In this document: piece by piece, positions 8,734 through 18,295 of the stretch | Position numbering within the stretch: position 1 is the first letter of the stretch | Layout of the letters: each line of letters opens with the position of its first letter | From: Dyadobacter sp. CY326 | Lineage (GTDB): Bacteria > Bacteroidota > Bacteroidia > Cytophagales > Spirosomataceae | DNA length: 64,000 nt | Direction: 5' to 3' | NCBI RefSeq assembly: GCF_021390515.1 | Contig: NZ_JAJUXI010000005.1 | Coordinates: forward strand, 124,001 to 188,000 | Notes under the pieces: generated by a model | What the model was told of the DNA's origin: nothing | The model's database searches: none | Seen by the model: the letters and a program-made list of their open reading frames with translations, nothing else | Translations under genes and position numbers: made by a program

Positions 8734-11700
8734 ATGGTCGGAGATTTATTAGTAAGGTTAAATAGTATCCTTTCCAGACACAAGCCCGCATTCTTCCTGA
8801 GTCTGATTATCCTTATTAGTGTGCTCCTGCTCGGGATTTCCCGTTTAAAAATTACCGAAAGCATCTTTGCAACCTTACCAAAAGGCAAAAGTTTTGAAGA
8901 ATTCAACCGGTTAATCGAGAGCAAAAACATCATTAACCAGATCGTTTTCTTCATTGACATTCCTGCCGAAACGACTTCTGATGATGCCAAAATGCTCGGA
9001 GAAGCGTTTTCTGACTCCCTAACGCGTTATACAAACGGATACATTCGCGGCATTCAAATTGAACGACCATTTGTGCAGGAAGATGTATATCAATATGTGT
9101 ACGGCAACTTCCCGCACCTCATCGACGCTTCTTATTATGACCACATTGGGGCGCAATTATATCCGGATACGATCCGAAAGTCGGTTGCTTCCGCTTATAA
9201 TCAGCTAATTACGCCGGGAGGAACGTTTCTTAAACAGTTCATCCTCAATGATCCACTGGGATTAACCGGCCCATATTTCCGTAAACTGAACGCCAACAGC
9301 AATGCGAATGGAATGGTGCTCGAAGACGGCGTCATGTTCACGGCAGATCGCAAGCAAATGATCATCTTCGCCGCCACGAACTTTGATTCAGGCAATTCCG
9401 AGAAGAATGTGGAGCTGTATCACTCGGTGGAGGCTTTCAAAACGAAATGGAACAAGCAGCTTCGTTACAACCATTTTTCCTATTTCGGGACTTTCGAGAT
9501 TGCCGCGCGGAACGCCATTCAGGTGAAACACGATTCCTATTTAACTGCATTCATTGCACTGGGAGGCATTTTGTTGCTGCTCTTTTTATATTATCGCAAG
9601 CTGCTGATTCCGATTTACATCATTCTTCCGGGTCTTTTCGGTGCCATTTTTGCGCTCGGGCTTATTGGTTTTATCAGGCCCGAAATCTCAGGAATTTCTC
9701 TCGCAACCGGCGCGGTTGTTTTCGGAATTTTGCTGGATTATGCGTTTCATTTCTTCACGCACTTACGGCACACGAACTCCATCGGCACTGCTATCAAGGA
9801 AGTTAGCGAACCCTTGTTAACAGGAAGCTTTACCACGGTGATGGCTTTCAGCGCGCTTCATTTTGCCAATTCGAGTGTATTGCAGGATTTTGGGCTGTTT
9901 GCTTCATTGAGTCTGGTCGGTGCGGCACTTTTCACATTGATCGCGCTGCCCGTCGTTCTTTCCGCTTTTTCTTTTGATTACAACAAAATTCCGGTCAAAC
10001 ACAACGGCTTCCGCTTTCCGACTATGCCGGAAAAGTACAGGCCCATTGTGCTTGCTGGCATTGTGGTGGCCACATTGGTGTTCCTTTATTTTGCAAGATT
10101 TACTGCATTTGATAGTAGTTTTGAAAACCTGAGCATTCAAGACGATGACTTGCGGAAGCGTGAAGAAGCCTTGACCGGCATTGATCCAAAGTCGCAAAAG
10201 CGAATATATGTTTTCGCTGGAAACCCGTCGAGGGCCAAGGCAGAGCAGCTGAATTATCAGATTTACCAGAATCTTGTTCAGCTTCACGATCAAAGAAAAA
10301 TCAACAGTTTCGTGTCTTCCGGCTCCTTTCTGATTCCCGCATCATTGAAATTGGAACGCCGCCGCCGATGGCACGACTTCTGGACTTTGCAGCGAAAAGA
10401 ATCGACTTATAACGCCCTCGATCAGGCTGGTTCCAGAAGCGGTTTCAATGCAACGGCTTTCAGCGAATTCAAGAACTGGGTGGCCGGCCAGCAAGGCAGT
10501 CCCGTTCCCGTGGACACATTGCTCGCCGAACTGGGCGTTGACAATCTCATCGAATCCAATCGGAACGGCACTACATTCATCACAACATTGATTGTCCCGC
10601 AAAGTCAATTATCCGAAGTAAAAAGCCAACTGCGGGCCATCGACGGAATCGCATTGTTTGACCGCGGCGAACTGGCAGGCGACCTGTTGAAAATGGTGAA
10701 GGACGACTTTAATTATCTTCTGCTCGTGTCGGCGCTGATCGTCTTCCTAACGCTCCTGTTGGTGTACGGCCGGATTGAATTAACACTGTTAACTTTCCTG
10801 CCCATGGTCGTGAGTTGGATATGGATATTGGGAATAGCGGCTATTTTGGGCATAAAATTCAATTTTGTCAATGTCATTGTAACCACATTCATTTTCGGCC
10901 TTGGCGATGATTTCAGCATTTTCGTAACAGACGGATTGCTCAATAAATACAAACACGGCAAGGATTCGCTGCGATCCTATCAATCCGCGATTGTTCTTTC
11001 TGCCACGACGACGATCATTGGAACCGGCGTTTTAATTTTCGCTAAGCATCCAGCCATTCATTCCATTGCGCTCATTAGCGTGTTGGGAATTGTTTGCATT
11101 CTGTTTATTTCTTTCGTTTTCCAGCCTGTTATTTTTGGTTTTTTTGTCCAAAACAGGATCGCCAGAAAGAAGGCGCCGGTGACATTGCTGCCATTCCTGA
11201 TCAGCATTTCAAGCTTCACCTATTTTTTATCAGGCTGCTTATTTCTGCATTCAAAACTGGTCACCATCCTGTTGCTGCCGATTTCGAAGTTAAAGAAAAA
11301 AGCGATGCTCAATCGCTCGCTTTCGTTTTACGCCAAAACAGTAATTTACTCGGGACCACACGTTAGGAAAAATTTTTCAGGGATTGAAAATTTGCAACCG
11401 GAGAAACCTGTCATTTTCATCGCCAACCACACTTCTTTTCTGGACATTTTGCTGGCGATCATGCTCAACCCGAAAATTGTGCTGATGGTAAAAGGATGGG
11501 TTTACAATTCGCCGTTTTTCGGGCCTATCATCCGCCACGCGGGTTATGTGTATACAGACGATGGCACGGAAGAGAACATTAATAAGATGCGAAATCTGGT
11601 TGCGGACGGTTATTCCCTTCTGATTTTTCCGGAAGGAACGCGATCAGAAGATGGAGAAATCGGCAGATTTCACAAAGGAGCTTTTCACCTGGCCGAGCAG

Positions 11701-12570
11701 CTTAACCTTGACATTCAGCCGATTTTAATTCACGGCGCATCCGACGTTCTGCCCAAAAACGACTTCCTGATCCGACCCGGCGCATTGAATGTGCGCGTGC
11801 TTCCCCGGATTCAATTCGGTGATGCAATATGGGGTAGCCAGCTTCGAGACAAAACCAAAAACATTGCAACGTTTTTCAAGTCAGAATTTGCTTCGTATAA
11901 GGATGAAATGGAAGACACGCGCTATTTGAAACACAAGATTTTCACCAATTACGTTTTCAAAGGCCCAGTTCTCGAATGGTATTTCAAAATCAAATGGCGG
12001 CTGGAAAGCAAAAATTTCGCTTACTACAATGCGCTGATTGGCAGCAGAAAAAACATTCTGGACATTGGCTGCGGCTATGGTTACTTGTCATTTTATCTGC
12101 ATTACAAGCAGCCCGACCGGATCATAACCGGCATTGACTATGATGAAGAAAAGATCAGCATTGCGCAGCATAGTTATAACAAAACAGCCAATCTGAACTT
12201 TGTCTATCAGGATATTATGAAAGCCGGTCTGGGCAGTCAGGATGTGATATTTCTCAATGATATACTGCATTATTTATCAAAAGAAAAACAGCTTACCTTG
12301 CTCAACCGGTGCGCAGAAGCGCTTCGAAGTGACGGCATTCTGTTCATTCGTGATGGGATAACGGACAATCGGGAAAAGCACGAAAAGACGAAAACAACGG
12401 AGGCTTTGTCGACAGGCTTATTCTCCTTTAACCGAATGGAAGGTGCGTTTCATTTCTTTTCTTCGGGAGACATAAAGGACTTTGCAGCGTCACATAATAT
12501 GGATTTTGAAATGCAGGAACATTCAAATAATACATCCAACGTGCTCTTCATTCTTCGACCGAGAAACTAA
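8734..12570 (+). CDS. MMPL/RND exporter fused to PlsC acyltransferase and SAM methyltransferase
   Basis: This 1278-aa three-part protein starts with an MMPL-type exporter (about residues 1-860) with two membrane bundles, marked by FGILLDYAFHF near 329 and GLGDDFSIF near 722, each preceded by a large periplasmic loop. A PlsC-like acyltransferase follows, with NHTSFLD (HX4D) near 897 and FPEGTRS near 965. The C-terminus from about 1080 is a class I methyltransferase with LDIGCGYGY near 1106. MMPL exporters and acyl/methyltransferases accompany aryl-polyene genes elsewhere, usually as separate genes. The joined protein probably moves pigment lipid to the outer membrane and modifies it. I start at ATG 8734, since the 26 upstream codons overlap the promoter. 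The reading frame is continuous through both junctions. Confidence 0.88.
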   Translation: MVGDLLVRLNSILSRHKPAFFLSLIILISVLLLGISRLKITESIFATLPKGKSFEEFNRLIESKNIINQIVFFIDIPAETTSDDAKMLGEAFSDSLTRYTNGYIRGIQIERPFVQEDVYQYVYGNFPHLIDASYYDHIGAQLYPDTIRKSVASAYNQLITPGGTFLKQFILNDPLGLTGPYFRKLNANSNANGMVLEDGVMFTADRKQMIIFAATNFDSGNSEKNVELYHSVEAFKTKWNKQLRYNHFSYFGTFEIAARNAIQVKHDSYLTAFIALGGILLLLFLYYRKLLIPIYIILPGLFGAIFALGLIGFIRPEISGISLATGAVVFGILLDYAFHFFTHLRHTNSIGTAIKEVSEPLLTGSFTTVMAFSALHFANSSVLQDFGLFASLSLVGAALFTLIALPVVLSAFSFDYNKIPVKHNGFRFPTMPEKYRPIVLAGIVVATLVFLYFARFTAFDSSFENLSIQDDDLRKREEALTGIDPKSQKRIYVFAGNPSRAKAEQLNYQIYQNLVQLHDQRKINSFVSSGSFLIPASLKLERRRRWHDFWTLQRKESTYNALDQAGSRSGFNATAFSEFKNWVAGQQGSPVPVDTLLAELGVDNLIESNRNGTTFITTLIVPQSQLSEVKSQLRAIDGIALFDRGELAGDLLKMVKDDFNYLLLVSALIVFLTLLLVYGRIELTLLTFLPMVVSWIWILGIAAILGIKFNFVNVIVTTFIFGLGDDFSIFVTDGLLNKYKHGKDSLRSYQSAIVLSATTTIIGTGVLIFAKHPAIHSIALISVLGIVCILFISFVFQPVIFGFFVQNRIARKKAPVTLLPFLISISSFTYFLSGCLFLHSKLVTILLLPISKLKKKAMLNRSLSFYAKTVIYSGPHVRKNFSGIENLQPEKPVIFIANHTSFLDILLAIMLNPKIVLMVKGWVYNSPFFGPIIRHAGYVYTDDGTEENINKMRNLVADGYSLLIFPEGTRSEDGEIGRFHKGAFHLAEQLNLDIQPILIHGASDVLPKNDFLIRPGALNVRVLPRIQFGDAIWGSQLRDKTKNIATFFKSEFASYKDEMEDTRYLKHKIFTNYVFKGPVLEWYFKIKWRLESKNFAYYNALIGSRKNILDIGCGYGYLSFYLHYKQPDRIITGIDYDEEKISIAQHSYNKTANLNFVYQDIMKAGLGSQDVIFLNDILHYLSKEKQLTLLNRCAEALRSDGILFIRDGITDNREKHEKTKTTEALSTGLFSFNRMEGAFHFFSSGDIKDFAASHNMDFEMQEHSNNTSNVLFILRPRN

Positions 12571-12623
12571 GCGCCGACCACTTACGAATTGCCCGATTTC
12601 AAACTTTTTCAGTAATTAATTAA

Positions 12624-14156
12624 ATGCAATCTTCCGTCTTGCAAAAAGAATATGACTTCGTAATTATCGGCAGCGGCTTGGGCGGCCTTGCCTGCGCGAC
12701 CATCCTGGCCATGGAGGGTTTCAGCGTTGTCGTTTTAGAAAAAAACCACCAGATCGGTGGGCATTTGCAGGTTTACAGCAAGCATAAGAGCATTTTTGAC
12801 ACGGGAGTGCATTATGTCGGCAGCCTGGATGACGGCGAAAATTTGTCACAGTTTTTCAAATATTTCGGAATTCTTGACAAATTGAAAATGAAGCGCATGG
12901 ACGACGATCAATTTGACGTCATCCGGTTTCAGGACGGTTCACAATATGCTTATGCCCAAGGTTTTAATCGGTTTCGGGAAACGTTGATAAATCATTTCCC
13001 CGACGAAAAAGTTGCCATCGAAACCTATTGTGACAAAATTATCGAGATCTGTGAAAAATTCCCGCTTTTCAACTTGCGGGTTTCAGGCGAAAATTATCAG
13101 ATGGATGGAGATGTAATGGGACTCAACGCCCATGATTTTATCGCCTCATTGACCGAAAACGAAAGACTTAGGAATGTGCTGGCGGGCTCCAACCTGCTCT
13201 ATGCCGGCGTCCGTGACAAAACGCCCTTTTATGTGCACGCGCTGATCATGAAGAGTTATTTGTCCGGCTCTTACAAGTTTATCGACGGCGGTTCGCAAAT
13301 TGCCATCCAAATGAGCAAGGTGATCAGGGCGCACGGAGGGGCCATATACAAGCATAAAAAAGTCGTTGCTGCCAATTATGATGGTGCAGGCAATGTCACG
13401 GAAGTGGTTTTGGAAAATGGAGAGACGTTCCGGGGAAAGCAATTTATTTCAAATGTTCATCCGTCGGTGACCATTGACATTTTTGGTGCGGATCGCTTCC
13501 TGAATGTTTATAAAAACAGAGTTCAGAGTTTAGAAAACAGCATTTCGACATTCCTGGTGCACATTACTTTTCACGAAAAAAGTTTTGAATATCTGAATTA
13601 CAACATTTATCAGCATCACATTGAAGATGTTTGGGGCGGCATCGATTATGATCAGGAAACGTGGCCCCAGACCTATTTTGTCTGCACACCATACATTTCC
13701 AAAACCGGACAATATGCTGATTCTATGTCGATTATGACTTACATGAACTCGGCAGAAACGGCGCAATGGAGCGACACATTTAACACGGCTGCGGAGCAAG
13801 GCCAACGTGGCGCTGCTTACGAGCAGTTCAAAAAGGACAAGGAAGCCAAAGTGCTGGCCCGGATTGAAGAAGTTTTTCCCGGAATTTCTGCTAAAATCAA
13901 GGCAGTTCACAGCGCTACGCCGCTGACATTCAGGGATTACATTGGCAATAAGGACGGTTCTCTTTATGGTGTGCTCAAAAATTCCAATTCCCCTGCCAGA
14001 ACGCAGATCAATACAAAAACAAGAATTCCAAACCTTCATTTAACAGGGCAAAATATTTCCATGCACGGCATACTTGGCGTTACAGTGAGCGCATTTGTGA
14101 CGTGCTTTTCATTTGTAGACAAAGAAAAACTTATCCAAAAAATTAAAAATGCTTGA
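12624..14156 (+). CDS. CrtI/RetSat-like FAD oxidoreductase of the pigment locus
   Basis: The 510-aa protein opens with the dinucleotide-binding motif FVIIGSGLGGLACATILA and a GGH segment, and ends with HLTGQNISMHG, the FAD-binding tail of the phytoene desaturase/retinol saturase family. It differs clearly from the carotenoid CrtI at 44298-45797. Such genes recur in flexirubin loci, where a role in polyene or resorcinol modification is presumed but not established. It follows the MMPL fusion by 53 nt and overlaps the next flavoprotein region closely (stop at 14154-14156, next ATG 14159), indicating one plus-strand operon. Confidence 0.82.
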   Translation: MQSSVLQKEYDFVIIGSGLGGLACATILAMEGFSVVVLEKNHQIGGHLQVYSKHKSIFDTGVHYVGSLDDGENLSQFFKYFGILDKLKMKRMDDDQFDVIRFQDGSQYAYAQGFNRFRETLINHFPDEKVAIETYCDKIIEICEKFPLFNLRVSGENYQMDGDVMGLNAHDFIASLTENERLRNVLAGSNLLYAGVRDKTPFYVHALIMKSYLSGSYKFIDGGSQIAIQMSKVIRAHGGAIYKHKKVVAANYDGAGNVTEVVLENGETFRGKQFISNVHPSVTIDIFGADRFLNVYKNRVQSLENSISTFLVHITFHEKSFEYLNYNIYQHHIEDVWGGIDYDQETWPQTYFVCTPYISKTGQYADSMSIMTYMNSAETAQWSDTFNTAAEQGQRGAAYEQFKKDKEAKVLARIEEVFPGISAKIKAVHSATPLTFRDYIGNKDGSLYGVLKNSNSPARTQINTKTRIPNLHLTGQNISMHGILGVTVSAFVTCFSFVDKEKLIQKIKNA

Positions 14157-14158
14157 TT

Positions 14159-15424
14159 ATGCAAACAGTTGATGTTGTTGTCATTGGTGCCGGCCCGGCA
14201 GGAACAGTTGCAGCTTCTTACTTAAAAAAACAAGGTTATGAAGTCACTATACTAGAAAAAGAAAAATTCCCCCGCTTCCAGATCGGCGAAAGCCTGCTTC
14301 CGTGCTGCATGGAACATTTGGACGAATCGGGTTTGCTGGATGCAGTGAAAGAGCGAAATTTTCAGAAAAAAACCGGCGCAGCATTCATGCGGGGCGAAAA
14401 GCGATGCGAATTTTTCTTTTCGGAACAGTTCACCAAAGGCTGGACATGGACGTGGCAGGTGAAAAGGGCCGATTTTGACAGCACATTAGCAGAAGCCACC
14501 AGAGCAAAAGGCGTTGACGTCAACTTTGAATGTGAAGTTTTGAAAGTTACGTGCAGCGCTGAAAAACAGCATGTTGAATATCAGGACGCAGATGGCAACG
14601 TTCATGAAATTGAATCCAGATTCATCATTGATTCCAGCGGATACGGCCGCGTGCTGCCCCGGTTGTTTGACCTGAGCAAGCCTTCCGCATTCAGTCCGCG
14701 CGGCGCGATTTTTTCGCATTTGGAAGACAAAAACCGCACGGAAAAGGCCAGTAACAACATTTTCGTCCATTCTTTCGACAATAACAAATCCTGGATCTGG
14801 GCCATCCCGTTTTCGGACGGCTCCACATCGGTCGGCATTGTTGGCGATAAAGAAAAAATCACCGAAATGGCCGAGAATGGCGGCGAAGCATATAAGACTT
14901 TCATTAGAGAGTTCGCAGATCTCAACGGCCGTTTCAAAGATGCTGACCTCAAATTCGAGCCAAAACACATTCTCGGTTATTCAATTGGTGTAAAGAAAAT
15001 GTATGGAGAAGGTTTTGTCCTTTCCGGCAACAGCACCGAATTCCTGGATCCGATTTTCTCATCCGGCGTTACATTTGCGACCGCCTCGGGTTTGCTGTCC
15101 GCTAAAATGACGCACAAGCACTTACAAGGTGAAGCCGTAGACTGGGAAACGGAATACGAAAAGGTCATTCAGCAAGGCATTAATGTTTTCAGAAGTTACG
15201 TAAGTGGCTGGTATAGTGGTGATTTTCAGACAATCGTATTTACACCGCACATTAATGAAGATATCAAAAACCAGATTTGCTCTGTTCTGGCCGGTTATGT
15301 TTGGGACCAGTCAAATCCGTTTGTGAAAAAGCATGACACCATATTGCCGACATTGGCAAAGGTCATCAAAATAAAGGAGCGGAGCATCGGCGACGTTGCG
15401 TCGTCAGAATCAAGCGCTCAGTAA
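14159..15424 (+). CDS. FAD-dependent halogenase/hydroxylase-like flavoprotein
   Basis: The 421-aa protein has GAGPAGTVAASYL for FAD binding, the RFQIGESLLP segment, and WIWAIP at residues 212-217, matching the WxWxIP signature of flavin-dependent halogenases. Lys71 in KKTGAAF is a candidate for the catalytic lysine of that family. Because some flexirubins carry chlorine on the aryl ring, ring halogenation is a reasonable role; hydroxylation is the alternative, as many homologues of this fold do not halogenate. I use ATG 14159 rather than TTG 14153, which overlaps the previous stop. Its last 15 bp overlap the convergent gene 15410-16453. Confidence 0.8.
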   Translation: MQTVDVVVIGAGPAGTVAASYLKKQGYEVTILEKEKFPRFQIGESLLPCCMEHLDESGLLDAVKERNFQKKTGAAFMRGEKRCEFFFSEQFTKGWTWTWQVKRADFDSTLAEATRAKGVDVNFECEVLKVTCSAEKQHVEYQDADGNVHEIESRFIIDSSGYGRVLPRLFDLSKPSAFSPRGAIFSHLEDKNRTEKASNNIFVHSFDNNKSWIWAIPFSDGSTSVGIVGDKEKITEMAENGGEAYKTFIREFADLNGRFKDADLKFEPKHILGYSIGVKKMYGEGFVLSGNSTEFLDPIFSSGVTFATASGLLSAKMTHKHLQGEAVDWETEYEKVIQQGINVFRSYVSGWYSGDFQTIVFTPHINEDIKNQICSVLAGYVWDQSNPFVKKHDTILPTLAKVIKIKERSIGDVASSESSAQ

Positions 15425-16453
15425 AATCAAGCCGTGCTGAATGCCTTTATAATGATTGTAAATCAGAATGTTAGCAGGTTTCGAAGCTGATTTTTGATCA
15501 CGGACGCAGGAAGCAGGAACCGGATGGCCCAATAGCATTTGCAGGGCCATCCAGGTCGCAAAAGCCGAAGCGGTCGGATAATCACCCACCATATTTTTAT
15601 AAGTGTAACTGCTGCTTTCCGGGAAAAACCGCTCCTGAAAAGTTACATACAAGCCATCCGTTCGGTTGTCGCCACTGAAACCCAAAATTAATGTGTCCAC
15701 GTCAGCCGATGTTAGTCCGTTACGACCAAGCATTTCATCTAACTTTTCCCCAAGATCAGCTTCTGTCGGATTATTAATTTGATCCACATCGCGAATTTGC
15801 GCCAGCGTATTTCCAGTTCTTTCCGCTTCCAAAACGAACATTGTCGCCCCTTCCCCATTGACAGAGCCGGGTGAGTTGGAAGTCAACAGATTAGCAGATG
15901 TGAAGTTGCCATGCTTGAAGTGGCCGCTGAGCAGGTCAATGTTGTGATTATAATCCGAAATTTCTTCAATGCTGCCCACCAGAATCTTTTTCAAACGCTG
16001 CTCGTCCAGCAGAAGCATGGCGTCCAGCAATGCAGCCTCGAAGGCAAGGCCCTTGTGAACATGGGTCGAGTTGTAACCAGTCACTTTGCTCATTAAGGCC
16101 AGATTTCCCGCAACTGCGTTCGGCGTGCTTTGAACAAAATGTGTAGGCGTCAAAGTCCCTTCATCATAATCTACAATCTGGTTCAGAAATTTCAGACAAT
16201 CACCCAGTCCCCCATTTGCCGTTCCCAGAATGATGCCTTCAACTTCCGATTTCTGAATCAACGGAAGCCCCGCTCCTACGCCCATGCGGACGGCTTTTCC
16301 CATTCTCCGAAGCAATCCTGCCGGAATCAGTTGTCCGTAATTTGGTTCAATGGCCTCATAGCGGTTGCCCTCATGCACTTTAACATCGCCTTCCAAAAAG
16401 GCATTATCAAAAGTGCGCTGCGGAGAAATGCAAGCTGAGTCGGTAATGTACAT
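15410..16453 (-). CDS. Ketosynthase homologue lacking the active-site Cys (chain-length-factor-like)
   Basis: The 347-aa protein has a thiolase-fold layout (PNAVAGNLALMSKVTG, GSVNGEGATMFVLE, a C-terminal MVGDYPTASAFATWMALQ region), but the place of the nucleophile reads THVHKGLAFEAAL, with no Cys, and the usual HGT segment is replaced by LGFSGDN. It is therefore probably not a condensing enzyme. Such proteins pair with a KAS II as chain-length factors in type II PKS and aryl-polyene systems, and a partner is present at 5107-6327. It is convergent with the halogenase-like gene, overlapping by 15 bp, and 23 nt downstream of glpD on the same strand. Confidence 0.78.
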   Translation of the reverse strand: MYITDSACISPQRTFDNAFLEGDVKVHEGNRYEAIEPNYGQLIPAGLLRRMGKAVRMGVGAGLPLIQKSEVEGIILGTANGGLGDCLKFLNQIVDYDEGTLTPTHFVQSTPNAVAGNLALMSKVTGYNSTHVHKGLAFEAALLDAMLLLDEQRLKKILVGSIEEISDYNHNIDLLSGHFKHGNFTSANLLTSNSPGSVNGEGATMFVLEAERTGNTLAQIRDVDQINNPTEADLGEKLDEMLGRNGLTSADVDTLILGFSGDNRTDGLYVTFQERFFPESSSYTYKNMVGDYPTASAFATWMALQMLLGHPVPASCVRDQKSASKPANILIYNHYKGIQHGLILLSA

Positions 16454-16476
16454 GCGTAAATGAATGGGATTGAATG

Positions 16477-18111
16477 CTATGCGCCGGCGTCGGCGATGAA
16501 CTGCCTGAGTTGCAATGCATATTCGTCGATTTGCTGTTGCTTCTCAGTGTCGTTCCAGCCGAGTTCTGCGGCCATCAGGTTGGCAACAATGGGCAGGCAG
16601 TTTAAGGTTTCATGCCAATCCGTTATTTCAAGCCGAATTCTGCGTGCAAGGAAGTCACGCGGCTTGATAACCATCTCATTTCGAACCGTATAAATCACTT
16701 CTGCCTGAATGTAGGGAAGTTTGGAAACGAGGCGCTCTTTTAAGGAAACATTGTTTGTGGTGAGTTCCGCTATTTTGGTGGCCCGGGAGCCGTATTTTTT
16801 TACCAAATGTTTTGCAATATCCGTTGGCAAGGCAAATTGTGTAGTTAAATGGTCTGCCAACCCAGGACTGTAATTTTCTCCGCCCGCTAACATATGGTCC
16901 GCAGTCGTGCACGCATTGGATTTAGAGAAAATTGAATCTGCCTGATCGATTGTGTCCTTGGCCATCAGGCGGTAAGTCGTCCATTTTCCACCGAGCAAAC
17001 TAACAAGTCCGCTTACCGAATCCACTTCCACCTCATGATCCCGAACCAGGCTTTTCGTTGACTTCGAAGGGTCCGCAGAAAGCAATGGCCGCAACCCGCC
17101 AAACCCTGCTTTCAACTGCGTAATGTCAATTTGTTTATCCAAAAAAGGATTTAATGTTTCAACCAAATATTGTTTTTCTGTATTGTTCAATGTGGATTCT
17201 GTGTCCAGATTGTCGGTTTCGGTGTCGGTCGTCCCAATCATCATGGCCCCTTCAAACGGAATAGCGAAAACCACGCGTCCGTCGGAAGTTTTTGGAATCA
17301 GCATGGCATATTCGCTGTTGAGCGTCTCAAATGGCAGCACAACGTGAACGCCTTTGCTCGGGCGAATGCGCTCGGGCAGTGCAGGGTTGGCGAGCAACCG
17401 CACATGATCCGCAAAGGGGCCAGTGCAATTGATCACGAGTTTTGTTTTGATCGTAAAGTCATTTCCCGTCTGCGCATCCTGCACGCGAACCCCGGAAAGT
17501 TTTCCTGTTTCATCCTTTACAAATCCATTGACATTCAAATAATTGGCTGTAACCGCGCCTGCTTCATGTGCAGATTGCACCAACGCAAGGCAATAACGCG
17601 CGTCATCAAGCTGCCCGTCATAATATAGGACACCGCTGTGCAGTTTCTTTTTGTTAAGCGTAGGAATCTTGTCGAGCACTTCCTTTTTGGTCAGCCATTT
17701 GCTTTTTGGAAGCGAATCATTGGTTGCGAATGTATCGTAAAGCTGCAAGCCAATTTTGAAATACAAACCTTCAATCCATGAACCGACCGGCGTCATCAAT
17801 GCCAATGGTCGGGCCAGATGCGGCGCGTTTTTTAACACAATGTGGCGTTCTTCCAAACCGTGCCTGACCTGTTTCAGTTGGGCAAAATCAAGCTTTTTGA
17901 AAGCCTGTTCCAAATAGCGCACGCCGCCGTGGATTAGCTTTGTGGAGCGGGAAGAAGTTTCGGAAGCAAAATCTTTCCGATCAATAATTGCAACTTTATA
18001 ACCCCGTAACGCCGCGTCCAGCGCACAACCTGCGCCGCTTGCTCCTGCTCCAATGATGCAAATATCAAATTCTTCACTCCTTAATTGATCCAGCGATGCG
18101 TTACGATTCAT
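16477..18111 (-). CDS. glpD: Glycerol-3-phosphate dehydrogenase, FAD-dependent
   Basis: The 544-aa protein has the FAD motif IIGAGASGAGCALDAALRGY, the GlpD signature SSRSTKLIHGGVRYLEQ, and GGKWTTYR near residue 380, with the C-terminal DUF-type extension. It oxidises sn-glycerol 3-phosphate to dihydroxyacetone phosphate at the membrane and passes electrons to quinone. Length and motifs match the family. A -7 element TACTTTTG lies on this strand at 18137-18144. It marks the right border of the pigment locus and is probably independent of it. No glpK or glpF is nearby. Confidence 0.95.
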   Translation of the reverse strand: MNRNASLDQLRSEEFDICIIGAGASGAGCALDAALRGYKVAIIDRKDFASETSSRSTKLIHGGVRYLEQAFKKLDFAQLKQVRHGLEERHIVLKNAPHLARPLALMTPVGSWIEGLYFKIGLQLYDTFATNDSLPKSKWLTKKEVLDKIPTLNKKKLHSGVLYYDGQLDDARYCLALVQSAHEAGAVTANYLNVNGFVKDETGKLSGVRVQDAQTGNDFTIKTKLVINCTGPFADHVRLLANPALPERIRPSKGVHVVLPFETLNSEYAMLIPKTSDGRVVFAIPFEGAMMIGTTDTETDNLDTESTLNNTEKQYLVETLNPFLDKQIDITQLKAGFGGLRPLLSADPSKSTKSLVRDHEVEVDSVSGLVSLLGGKWTTYRLMAKDTIDQADSIFSKSNACTTADHMLAGGENYSPGLADHLTTQFALPTDIAKHLVKKYGSRATKIAELTTNNVSLKERLVSKLPYIQAEVIYTVRNEMVIKPRDFLARRIRLEITDWHETLNCLPIVANLMAAELGWNDTEKQQQIDEYALQLRQFIADAGA

Positions 18112-18136
18112 TGATTGTCGGAATGTTGACCTAAGG

Positions 18137-18144
18137 CAAAAGTA
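18137..18144 (-). promoter_or_regulatory. Candidate -7 promoter element of glpD
   Basis: On the minus strand this reads TACTTTTG, a full TAnnTTTG match, about 25 nt before the glpD ATG. No good -33 TTG is seen 17-23 bp upstream, so support is partial. Confidence 0.4.
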
Positions 18145-18233
18145 CGAAGTCGGCCTTTAAAACTTGCCGCCACAAGCCGCTGTTTTGTCGATTTGGTGTA
18201 AATCTTTGGTATAGTTATTGCTTTGCTTGGTTT

Positions 18234-18248
18234 GTGATCTTAGATCAC
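18234..18248. promoter_or_regulatory. Perfect 15-bp palindrome in the glpD-kbp divergent region
   Basis: GTGATCT-T-AGATCAC is a perfect inverted repeat with one central base, 47 nt upstream of kbp. It resembles a CRP/FNR-type site (TGTGA...TCAC) but with a 7-nt rather than 6-nt core, so the cognate regulator is uncertain. Confidence 0.4.
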
Positions 18249-18295
18249 TACGAATGTTATAGTTTAAAATCATCTATCATCTAACCAAGTTTAAC

